From Oreocharis arfaki (Eukaryota; Chordata; Aves; Passeriformes; Paramythiidae), in assembly GCA_013398015.1 (NCBI GenBank), contig VZRR01007717.1:356408-420407 (forward strand): DNA of 64,000 nucleotides, given 5' to 3'. The translations under genes were made by a program, and so were the position numbers. The notes beneath the pieces are model-generated. The model ran no database searches and had not been told where the DNA came from. It was given only the letters and a program-made list of their open reading frames with translations. The stretch's first letter is position 1; each line of letters begins with the position of its first letter. Positions 32,764-44,826 of this stretch are shown here, in pieces.

Positions 32764-35700
32764 CTAAGCTACCCAGAAAAATGTTAATTAATATTTTTGC
32801 ATAATATCCAGATCTAACTTTGAGGATCAAAAATTATATCACATAAATAAAACAAAATTGTATTACATAAATAATTTAAGTTCAGATTAAAATTTCCACA
32901 CATGATGCCTTCTCTTTACCATATTCATATGAATTAAATTTTTTTCCAGGCATGTACAGGAGAAGAAAGCCCTATAGTAGGAAAAAGCAAGTACTTACAA
33001 ATAAACCTCACTCTTACAACTGAAGAGAAGAAAAGTAATTTCACATATTAGGTCCTGCCCAACCCATTAGGTTGACAATTTAGGCAAAATTAAAATTCCC
33101 TCCTGGAAAAATCTTGGGTTTTAAATGTATTATGCAAATTTTAAATTGTACTCTCTAATACTACCTATTTCTAAATGTAACTATTCATTACTGTCTAGTC
33201 AATTTTTAGAGCCATTGGCCTGAATTCTAGAAAAAGTAGTACTACCCATAGCAACTGAGTTAAAAAGCATTTGAAGTCTAGTGCTATTCCTTCCTGACAT
33301 TTCAGGTTTATCAGGAGGTTAATTAGACACAGTTCCAGCATTGCTGTGTTGCTTTAGGGCACAGCGCAACAGGCCAGTTTTTATCTACTTGCGGGCTTGG
33401 AAGCCTTAGGAGACACCAGCGTAAGACCTATGGCAGATTTAAATTGTCTTTTCTCCTGCACATTTAGAAAATGTAGTAAAATTCTGTTCCTCAGCATAAA
33501 CCACTTGGACAAACTTTTGTCAGTGATATTCTGCTTATGGCCATAAGCAAGACAATGTTCATCTCTTTTAGGTGATGACTTAGTCACAGTAAAAACTGTA
33601 ACATCCACTTGTCTTGTAACATTCAGCAGGTCTTAGAAAGTTGCACAGTGTTGTGGTTCAGCTTGGTCATTGCCAGCCTTCTACTACATTTGTACTTGGA
33701 CAAATACAAAGGCAAGAACAAGGATCAAACTATTTTGCTCTGGTTATTCCTTGTAAGACATTGAAGGCTAAGCTATCATCACAAAAAGCTGAAAAAAATA
33801 CATTAAAAAATTAGTCAGTAACTTGTCTATGAAATTATAACCTTGCTTGCCACTAATAAGAAGTGATGAGGCACAGGTAAAAAGTACATCTTGATCCTAC
33901 AACAACTCCTTTTTAGGTGACAGGGATACCAAAGGATGTTTTTCTTGATCCATCCCAGGTATCCAGTTAGCATCTTATATGTTATGTTGAATGTTAGTAA
34001 ATCCAACTAGCATGCCACTACTTTAATTTCTGTGGTTTTTGTTTCTTTGTTGTGCTCATTTTTGTGGACATTCCTCTCTTTCAATGACAAGCTGCACATA
34101 ACTGATATTTTGATGTTTGGAGTAGAGGTACTGTATGCAAGACCTTCATGGAAACACTCTTCTGTGCAATATCATTCTGTCAAGAAAATGGAAGTAGAGT
34201 CTCTGAAATTAAAACTGATATGACCTCTTTAACTATTAGGATTTCATTTGCTAATGCTTCACTGCATTAACATCCCAATATATATTGCAGAAATTAGGTT
34301 AGTAAGACTCCAGTCAACATGATGGGGCAGAGACAGTGCTAAACAGTAGTACAAAAAATTAGTTATTTTTGTAGGACAAATTAGATAGCTTTTCTTTTGA
34401 ATAAACCTTTCTTTAAAAATCTTCTACCAAAGAAAGTGCAGAGTCCAATCTTGTTTAATTTTATACAACCAAGTTTGGAAATAAAATGTTTCCTAGGTTG
34501 TTTTTTTTTTTTTTTAATCACAGCCTACATCATTAACACCTTACACACCTCCATTTCAGGTAGGGCTATTTGTATGACAGCAATTTTATTAAAAAACAGG
34601 CTAGCACACACTAATTCAAAGAAATACTTCTTATATGCCATAAGATAGGAAAAAATATGGGCCATGGGCTGTAGTAATGCAACAAAACTCGGTTCAGTAG
34701 AACTGCAGAGGGGCAGCACCAATAGAGTTGGGAGGGCATCCACTCCTCTCACGGCTGTGAATGCATAGAGGAAAGGCACATGCTGCCCTGGTCATCATCT
34801 ACTGCAAGAACAAATCTTTGTGGCTCCCAAGAGGGAGCACTGAACAAGTACAGTGGTGCAGGTTACTAGCAGCACAAAAGCCTGAAGGTCGGTATTGCTA
34901 TTTCATGAACCAGGGCATTTGCTGTGTTTGACATGGCACATGTTCCCAAGTAAGACCCAAGACCATGAATGCCACAAGGCAGGTTAAGTTCTCTCTATCC
35001 CGAATCTCTTTCACAGAACAGCTACTGAAAGTTTTAAAGGCAAAACTTAGGTACAACATAAAATAGAGTTGCCCCAGGATGAAGATGTATCTGCCCAGGG
35101 CTGTTTTTTCACTCAACCAGTGCTCACAGGTATGGCTGCTGCATCTCTCAGGTTTTCTCAAGAGGAAAATGAACTGCTCTGTGTTCATGGTGGTCTCCTT
35201 GGAGAAGATACAGAGGGTTTTCAAAAGAGCAGTGAAAGTTTTCCTTCTCTCAGGTCCCTGGCATACTGAAAGGTACCCACTTGTCCAGATGATTCCCACT
35301 CATCCATCTCTGTTCTCCGACACATCCCCATTATTTTGTATTCTTAAAAATACATATGGTTTTAAATACTACAATAAGGTTAAACAATTACATTTTTTAA
35401 GAATTCATCTTTGCAAGTCCTTCCTAAAGAGCATGTGTTTACTCTGGCTAAAGGGTTTATCATTTCTGTTTGCTTCAAAAAAACTCAAAATCAGGCTATC
35501 CTTTCAAAAACCTTTTTTTAAAGGATTTTTAAAGAGTTGAATAATGTTAAATACATAGAAAAATGCAAAATTTCTGACTAGGTTAAATTGCTTTATTGAT
35601 TTCCAGTTATAACTTCAAAAATAGAAATAGAGAAAACAAAATAAATTAACAAAATAATGTTTTCAAAATAAGAGGGAAGAAAACCCTCTAGGCCTGTAAC

Positions 35701-38700
35701 TTCATTAAATTGCTTGTTTCTTCTAAGTTTTATAAGATCAGTAACTTGAAATATATATGTGTGTGTATATATATACACACACATACATATATAATTTTTA
35801 TTTTTTTGTAACTCAGGAATGTGGTTATGAACAATATTATCTGTTTTACAAAGCATGAGTGAGTTAGGGCACACATAAAGTGGTTCAGAGAGAGAGTTGT
35901 CCAGTTCTACTCCTGAATCAAATTGTGACAAATGGCTTTCGAAGTCTTCATGTTGTCTCAAAAGAAATAGTAGAGCATAATCCATATTTTTAAATCATTT
36001 TGAACATCATTAATAGTATAACCTTGATCTTCTGTATGATCCAAAATTCTGTTTTGAAAGTAGAAAAATTCTAAACCAAGTGAGTTTTATTTCTATCCTT
36101 TCTCACAAATTATATAATTATCTTTGAAAATGTTAATTTTTAAATCTTCTAATGGCTTAACTAGGTTACTAACAATTACCATACTGGCACAAAAGTATAA
36201 GGTTGTTTTTTCTCCACTGAATCCTCTCTTTTCAAAGTTTTTTTAAGATTTCATTTTCTTTGGTTTTTGGGGGTTTTTTTTAATCTCCTTCTGTGTTCTG
36301 TTTTCTATTTCTTTCCCAAGCTCTACCTACAGTTTTACTGTAAAAACAATGACAGTAAAGGAATACTTACTTTTTTGGAATAAGAATTAGAACTGAATTA
36401 CTTACGCTATTGCCCTAAATCTGTATCTTGACTTTAGTATTTAAATTCATTTGCAATATTTATGTCATCTGGATTACATTAAACAAAAATAAACAGTACC
36501 TATAATTATTTACAAATTACTACATGCTGTAGTCTTGGTTAGCCCATGGTTTTGTAACAGCAACAAGCCTGTCAGTGTATCCGTCTGAATATAAATACAA
36601 AATTGCTGGCTTGATTTAAAAACTTCTGAGATGCAAAGACTTTGACTTTCTTTGGAGTGGGATGAATGCATATGCAAACTACCTTAATCTGAGAAAAAAA
36701 AAAAAGTTAAAAAAATAGAAGGGAAGATTATTTCCATGAGAACCCAACCGCGATTATTCCTGTGTTCTATACAGTTTAAGGACTGATTCTTAACAGAGAT
36801 CTTGCTTTCTCACACAGATGTGCTGAAAGCACTTTTTCTTTTTGTTTATGTCCTGTATCATTTTTTCTCTCCAAATTGTCTATTCTTCCTGGGATGACAA
36901 GTAGACAAGAGAAAAGGTATATTTCACCTAAGGTGATGTGATGGATCATGTTGCCCTATATGTTCCCTGGTGGCATTCCAGCATCATAGAAATATTACTT
37001 TCTCTCATTCCTTCTTGGTGGGGGGAACAAGGTTGGAACTGATGCTTAACAATTAGATATTTGAGTCATCACAACGTGTTTTTGAGCTTGGCCTTGGCTG
37101 ACACAATATTGAAGACAATATAATAGATACTGCAGTTTTGAATTGTTTCCATTTGTCCTTTTTTTTTTTTTTTTTAGAATAAAGTCTAATAATAATAATT
37201 AGTTCATTTTAAATTAATCTATATGACACAGTTTGGTTTAATATAAGGCTTAAAAGCAATTTTATAAGGAGTTAGGTTTAGCAAGTTGTTTCCTCTTGCA
37301 CACTAGTTAGTTATACTTTGTTATTTCCTCATATAATGAATGTATGTATAAAAATTGAATTATTTGTAATCTTCTTCAACAATTTGTTACTCTATGACCC
37401 AGACTTATAACATTTGCGATATCAGGCTAGGATAAAGATATCTGAAAACCTACCTTCTTCCTATTTTCTTTGTAGAAATCTTGAAATCCTATCTTCTGCT
37501 TCCTATTTTATCTGTAACTCCATTTTTTGGTTATAATAAAGACCTTTGCCTGTTTTGATAATCTTTCTTATTTTCCTTTCTTCCCCTCCTCCTCTCAAGT
37601 TCTGATTTTTTTGTTTCCTATTTTCTCAGAAATCACTCAGTACTCTTCAATCAAAGCAGGGAGTTTTCTGGGCACATATTTAATCATCTTTTCTTCTGAA
37701 TAGGTTTTATGGAAGAGATTCTTTTTCTAAGACAGGCAGCCCAAATCACAAAGCTGCCTTCATTGGAGTATTTGTGTTATAAGAGGATGGTGCAAAGAGC
37801 CTGGACATTCCCGATTTTTCCTGATCCCTCTGCATCCTTTTACTCAAATGGCACAGTAAACAAGTTACTCATTTGCAAAGACAACAAATTGTTTCGTCAT
37901 GGGTTTTTTGATAACTTTATTCAATGTTGTCTCCCTTCTGGCACTAAACTTTTCCACAATATCAACATCATATTAGGGGGAAAAAAAAGAAAAAGAGAAA
38001 ACAAGTTTTTTCAGTATATTCTGTTATTCAGTACTTGAAAACTCTACTTCCATTTGTCAGCATCAGCATATTAAGCATGTGTTGTCAGCATAAGCATCTA
38101 TGAGGAACTTTTATTTCCAATTCCCTAGTGCAGGTCCATCTTTCTCAGAGAGCCATGGAGGATCCTCTGCTGCCAGTAAATAACAGGTCAAATGCTCTTT
38201 ATTTTCCTCTTCCAACTGGATCACTGTGAGGAGAAGGTGCCTGCGGGTACAAATCTTCAAACTCAGTGCTGTGCCTGTTGCAAACCTGATAGTCCACACA
38301 GCCAGAAGTGATTACAAAAATACAAAAATAAAGAAAAGAGAGTTGTAATCACCATTCATTGGTTTAGAAATGTCATGCCAGTTGCATTTCAGGCACCATG
38401 TGATATTAATACTAATCAGCATATATTAGCAGCCAGACATGTTCACAACTATTCTAACAGCTGAGTGCCTCCAAGCTAAATTGATTTCATCCCTTAGACA
38501 CCCATTAACACCTCTCCTTCCCATTTAGATAATAGAACACAGTTGTTCAGGGGTGTTTATGAAATGACATTCATTTGATTGATAAGTGACCTTGACTGAA
38601 TGAGAATACATGCTTGCTGGAATTTAAACGATCACCTTCCTTTTCAATAACCTTTTCAGAGTTACAGGCCTCCAAATCCTCAAAGAATTTAAGTAATCAC

Positions 38701-41700
38701 AATCAGTAAATTCTGATTTTTTTTCCTGAGAAGTGTGTTTGTGAAGATTAAGCTTTAAATTAAGTTTTACATACTAATATTCTAACTGTAGAAGGTGCTC
38801 AAGTAATCTGAGAACAATCATCAGCTTTTAAAAATAAATCAATGTTTAATTATTTGGGTTTTGTACCTTAATCCATTTTGAACAACTCACTAGCTCTAGT
38901 AGGCCATTCTTACTAAGATGAAATGAAATATTGAAGCTTCATATATTGTTAATACTATAGTGCAGATAATCTAGGCATGATTAATTAAGAATATTGGAAA
39001 CCTCCAATACAATGCCAGAAAAAAAAATCTGTCCAGTATAGGAAGCTTTCTAGAGTTGCATTATGAGACTTTTTCAATAATAGATTAAACAGACTAAATA
39101 ATTAAAATGTCATTTGATTGAAATCAGACCATTCTCCTTGTATTTTAGCATTACATCCTGTAACAGGTAAGACTGTCTTTTCAGTTCCAGATATGGAGGC
39201 AGTCCTTCCTTTTCTGTACATGAATTCAAAAAACGCATCAGACAGAACTTAAAAGCAAATGACAGACACTGACTAGAATATTTATTTTAAGAATATGAAT
39301 AAAAATCTAGGGTTAGCGTTTTCAGAGATGCCCGAATGTAGTTAAAATCAAATTATTTGGGGAAAGCTACTGAATCCCAGCTTTCTTTGTTCCAGGTAAG
39401 ATACTTGGAATGTGAAGATGCAGCCACTGTGAGTATTCACACTGAATGTAATCTCCTAGGGGACGCACTTGAAGGCTGGAGCCCTGATCATACTTGCTGT
39501 GCAGCTGCTGTTTTTCCTGCTGTTATCCTGAAGGATAGAAGGACATCTGAGCAGCATCACCTCTGTCATAGCAGCCCCAAATGCAGCATTTTCTCAAGTT
39601 TCTGAGGCTCTTAGGTGCCCTTAATGTGAGGCTGGATATGAGCAGCCTGTGGGCCAGATATGGTTCACCCATCACAAGCTGGACAGAGTCAATTAGTTAC
39701 TCAGTTGTGATTAACCGTTTACAGCCCTTTAGCAGCCTTTTCTGCTAAAGCTCTTTAACATATTTTTAAAAAAAATACTATAAAATCAAAATGCTAACTG
39801 AAATAGAAGTTTTCAGGTTGTAAAAGCTCCCAAGTGCAGGTGTTTCATCTGTAGATGAAAAGCCTCAGCAGTGGGAAACCCACCCCAGCATATTCCACAG
39901 AACTGGAAGATTCTGATCCTGGAAGGAGGCCACAAAGAGATGCAACACCAATTGCCTGATTCTGAGCAGGCGCTTAGATTGGTATCTTCCCCTTTGCAAG
40001 ACATCACGCCTAACAGACAAACATTGGTTTCTCCTTTAAAATTTTTAAATGCAAAGGCTAATTTAGAAATGTTTTCACCCCAAATTTGCCAGTAACTGAT
40101 ATAAGTTATTTTCATTTTACGGAACAGCTGCTTGTACTCAATGTCATTTAAGTGAGAGACAAATAGAAGCAAAAGCATTCAAGAGTCAGTTAAAAGTTAT
40201 TTGCATAGGTTAATTTAAGGGTGGGGGGGCTGTTGCATATTTTGTCTATTCCACTATTCTACCTCTTTTGGTAATTTTCTCTCTGCTGCTAAAAGTGAAA
40301 AAATCAATCAAGTATGATCCTCAAGGTGTGGTGATCACACAACACAAAATCATGTTATTCCTTACACTAATCAAGGGTCTCATGTATTTCACAGTTGAGC
40401 AGCCACTGTATGAAGATCACTTTTCTTCTCTCCCTAGTGAGCAGTGCTCTGTAGCCTACTTCCCAATAGCTAAACCAGTAAAAGTGAGAATCTGTCTTCA
40501 GGGACACCCTGAGCTTGGACTGCACGGGGGTGCCCATCACTGGCTGCAGCACCAGTGTCACAGGTTTTTCAGTTTTGGGCTTTGCATCCCCAGGTGAGGG
40601 GAGAGATACCAATGCTGTTAAGAGGGGCTGGGCATATGAAACCAAGTGCATCTAATGTTCATTGTATGAAACTTGACAGCTTCAGGTAAAGCTGAAGACT
40701 TCAATGAAGACCATAAAGTAAACCTAAAAAAATATTTAAGACAATAACTTTGTACATAGGCAGAGCTGACATAACATGAGATAGTTAACATGGAATAAAC
40801 ATTCTTATTCAGTTGTTCCAGTGTTCAGGAAGATAGAAGTTAATGCAAGAAAGAAAAATTGGAAGGCTACTTTTTGATAAAATAAATGGAGTAGCAGAAA
40901 GGGCATCAGCACTCTTTGTCCTAATTAGAAGAACTGGCAATACTCCAGGCTGTTGTCTAGTTTCTTGGGTCGAAAGACTTGAAATGATTTGAATGTAATG
41001 CAAAATAAACATCACAGTCAATATCACCATGATTATTATAATAATATTTTTACATCATTATCTCTCATATTAATTTTGAGCTGGCATGGTACTAAAGACA
41101 AGTGGTGTTGTCATTGAGTTTAAAGGTCTTTTCAGGCTCAGATTTTTTATTAATTCTTTAAAATTTGATCTTACATCATGGTATTTATACTTTCATCTTG
41201 ATTGCTACAGGAATGGGCTTCTTTAAAGAATTTTCAGGAAAGAGAGCTGGAAAACTAAATCATAACTTGACATATAGGAATAGAATAATATGAACTAGTT
41301 TGTTCACATGTATTATTGCCATGTATTATTTTCACTGATCATAAAGCCTTCAGGCTGATTTTCAGCTGCCAGAGGCAAACTCACATTTAATTTTGCAACT
41401 GGAATTTTAAAAAGGGCAAAAGTTATTTGTCTAACTTGTGTTTATGAGATATTTTAAGTTACTGAATGGTACTTGAATAACTATTGGATCACAATGATTG
41501 CCAGTCCAGTCTGTGAATGCTCAGGATATCCTGCTTGCTTCTGTTGTGAACAATTCAGATTGGTGGCCCAGTTGAAGGAATTGATGTCTGTATCCAATCC
41601 AACAACAGATGGCATCATTTTTATATTTTTGCCAGCACTGATGTATCATGTCACAGCAGACCTATAAGCAAAGCTTTTAAATTGAAGATATTGTGAGAGA

Positions 41701-42499
41701 AGACTGCTGGTGTCTTGAAAAATTAATCATTTTATTACCCTGAATTATGTCTGAGATGAGGAAAGAAAAAAAAGCCAGTCGATCCTATAAGCTCAATTTC
41801 ACCATCAGGGTCTGAGGTATGCTTGCAATTCCACAGGCTGCACATATTTTGCTGAAATGCCTTCTTCCTGAAATAAACGTCTGCACTCAGCACTGGTATT
41901 CTACTTTTACCTTAGGTGCTCCTCATTTCTTAACTCTGCCGCAGCCAGAGCCAGCACACTAACTCAGCCCTGCTTCTGCATGATAAAATCCCTCTACAAC
42001 CCCTTCCTTGCTATGGCCAGCACAACTGCTTGTAGGGACATCCTGTGGATAAAAGCTGGGGACTAATCAGACAAAAAAAACTTGGCAAAATAGAAGTTTC
42101 AGCATTCAGATTACTGTCTGTACATGCTGTCCTCCTTTCCCAGGTAGTTCTGCTAACACAACAGATGGCTTCACACAGCAGGGAGACAAAGGAATGAGCA
42201 GCATGAAAACAGACAGCTTATAGTAAGACACACATTTTTAACCTACCACTGAGTAATAAACCAGGATTTTAACTTGCACTTAGATTTCTATAGTGCTGAT
42301 TAATTCCCAGAATATCTTTGAAGGAAAAAAATTCCCTCCTTTCATTTGCACATGAGTTGATTCTTGTGCCAGCTTCTTGTGCACCAAATTTTCTAAGAAG
42401 CTGTAATATACGGAAGACTTAAGTCACTTTTGCAGAGTTCTGCACTCTTTTTTTGTGTTTCATGATTAATCAATATTTTCATTTTCTGCGTAGATACAA
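32764..42499. other. Long unique AT-rich block
   Basis: Nearly 10 kb with no recognised transposon or exon apart from the microsatellite palindrome near 35.76 kb. Open frames of 109-133 codons occur (for example 35299-34898 minus and 37709-38038 plus), but they lack domains and overlap other frames. Long T or A runs occur near 34500 and 37160. Confidence 0.45.
35756..35785. repeat. Compound GT/AT/AC microsatellite, perfect 30-bp palindrome
   Basis: An AT run, (TG)n, (TA)n and (CA)n follow one another and are perfectly self-complementary over 35756-35785, centred between 35770 and 35771. Such alternating purine-pyrimidine DNA can extrude cruciforms or form Z-DNA, and is likely to be length-variable. 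Confidence 0.9.
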
Positions 42500-42595
42500 A
42501 AGTCACACCAGAGGTCTGCTCAGTCAGACTGAAGGTCCACTAGGGTGGGATCTCATCTGCAGTGGTACCAGATAATGGAGAGTATAAACATATAG
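42500..42595 (+). mobile_element. Old CR1- or SINE-like amniote repeat fragment
   Basis: The phrase CTCAGTCAGACTGAAGGTCCA, then TAGGGTGGGATCTCATCTGC and AGTGGTACCAGATAATGG, resembles the widespread amniote repeat. In that repeat CAGACCGAAGGTCCATCTAG is followed by CAGTATCCTGTCTGC and a CAGTGGCCAGTAGCAG block. It is short and diverged; the exact family is not certain. Confidence 0.45.
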
Positions 42596-44513
42596 TAACA
42601 TTTTTGAAAGTGAACACTCACTGAAGAACAGTACTGGCTTTATTTTGCCAAACTCATTAAACTCCATTGGATATTGCAAAGTGTTTCCTCTGTTGTATCA
42701 GAGAGAAAAAAGAAAGTTATTTATCAAGAGACCAGTTGTCCTAGACCTATACTGTAACACTTTTCTCCAGGGAGGTAGTAAGAACTTTCATTCTGACTTC
42801 AGGCTGACTCAGCTGTGCTGGGATAAAAAAAGAATCAGGAGGAGTAAATGGGTACCTGGTAGAAACTTTCCATGACTTGGAAGGAAGCTTGCTTGCCTGT
42901 GCTGATTGAGACTGAACTGCTGAACTTCTCAAAGACCAAAGACAAGAGGGTATGGTTGATAATTTGACCAAATAGTACCGGAGGAAACAAGATCATTTCA
43001 CTGGTAGAATAACCACATTCAGAAATTAACACATCCCAAGCAAATGGTATATTTGTGAATAATGCACATCTCCTAGATGTGCTCAAGTTTACATAGGATC
43101 AGATTAATGAGCAGATTGAAAGGATTGACTAGAAGCAAAAGCCACTCTGCAGAGCAGTGAAAGCGATGAATTCAAGGACCATTGCATCCATGAATTATTT
43201 CCTTTCTAGAGTTTCCATGGTCTGCAAGGACTCAGTGGCCACAGGAAGTGACAGATACTGAACAAAACTGTTTGGTAAGGTGGATTTCTAATTTTTTTTT
43301 TCCTTGAAGTCCTAGTGTGTTGCCAGCATAACCTTTCTGGAGATACATGGTGCATAGGAAGACCGTGTTAAAGAATTACCCATGACATGCTCAACATCTA
43401 ATTTGAAAGAAGAACACATTCTCTGAGAAGTCTTTAAATTTCTATGTATATGATCCCAAAAGGAATTAATCAAAGCCCCAAAACGCATCCTGGCCCTTCC
43501 TTCCATTTTATTCTTCCAATAAAAATTGCACAGCAAATTTAAGCAATCACAGGTAGCCAGTCTCCTTTGTCTTCAGTTCTCTCTCTTTTCTGAGACAAAA
43601 TGAAGAGGCAGCCAGAAAATACTGCTTAATCCCTTCCAGCTAACTTTTCTCAGCCCTTTTTAGGAATTTCCTGACCCCTCTGTCTTGCATCCAAGAAATG
43701 AATATATTTAGCATAAAGAGGCAAATCCATGCTGTTTGTTATGCCTGTGTTCTCAGTGTTGTGGCTTGGTGTTAGATAAGTTCTGTTCATAAGTCTCTTA
43801 CGAAAACAGCTCAGCATCTTCATTTGCTCTTCATCAGAGCAAAAGGAGCCTCTACAGGTAGAGCTCACTGTATACCTGCTCTGACATTTCTTTAATAAAT
43901 TGAAGAGAGTGAATGTCTTGGATTAGAACAAGCAATTAAAGACTCCTCTAATAACTTGTTATATATGTCAAAAAGTAAAAAACTGGTATTTTTCTGATAA
44001 GCATATTTTCCTAGAATAAAAATTACTGAAAAGTAATTCTTCTTGTTATATCTATGCTGTATTTCAAAAGACAAAAGAGCAGCTCAGTCACTAAACTTAT
44101 TCATCCCTCAGTTGAAATGATCAACCAATGTAAGTCTTAATTTCAACATTAAAGAGCCTTGTTGATTGTGGGAAATACAGTATAAAGATGTTTCTCTCAT
44201 GTGTGATAAACTGAACATTCCTGAGATAGAAAACAGACCAGGAGCTCTGAAACACATGATCAAACAACTGTGGCCATCTATGATTCTACTGCAGCTGCTT
44301 GTCACCAAAATTCTGGTAGAAGCCACTTTCACATGGCAAAGTCAATGTAATTCACAGCGAGCTGTACACAGATCAGGACCATAATACTGATGCCTTAGGT
44401 TTTAACTTTTATATTTTTCAAATCCTGTACTGCCTAGTGTATAACTGAAGTTTTGTGTCGCCTGTGAGCTACTGTTCTCTCATGCTGGTCAGACATAACA
44501 AAGCCTCTCTAGG
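42596..44513. other. Unique DNA, nothing recognised
   Basis: No gene or repeat family supported; short open frames only. Confidence 0.45.
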
Positions 44514-44826
44514 TGTGCGCTCCAAGGACACCTCAATTGTCCCAGGCCCCAAAATGTGTAAACTAAAAGCCTCTGAAGAGGAGGGGCAAACTTGGGGTAG
44601 TAACATCATTAACTGAAGTTATAATTGGAGAACTAACCCTGATATGTAAATGAACCAAACTTTAAAAAGTGTGAAGAACCTGTGACCCAGCATCCATCTT
44701 GGGTGGTGCCCCTCACAGGCTTTACACTCCCAATGTGTACCTTTGAAGGCCCTTCAAATACATACCTACTTTTATTCTCTTATTGTGGTCTAGCCTCTGG
44801 TTTTAGGTAGCCACCTCAAGGCATCA
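44514..44826 (+). mobile_element. LTR ending AGGCATCA (sense)
   Basis: Plus-strand landmarks of a common bird LTR are present: CCCCAAAATGTGTAAACTAAA, CTCTGAAGAGGAGGGGCAAAC, TAGTAACATCATTAACTGAAG, ATTGGAGAACTAACCCTG, CCATCTTGGGTGGTGCCC, ACTTTTATTCTCTTATTGTGG and the terminus CACCTCAAGGCATCA at 44826. The 5' border near TGTGCGCTCC is approximate and no target duplication is seen. It probably shares ancestry with the LTR at 58723-59017, which has the same AGGCATCA end. Confidence 0.75.
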
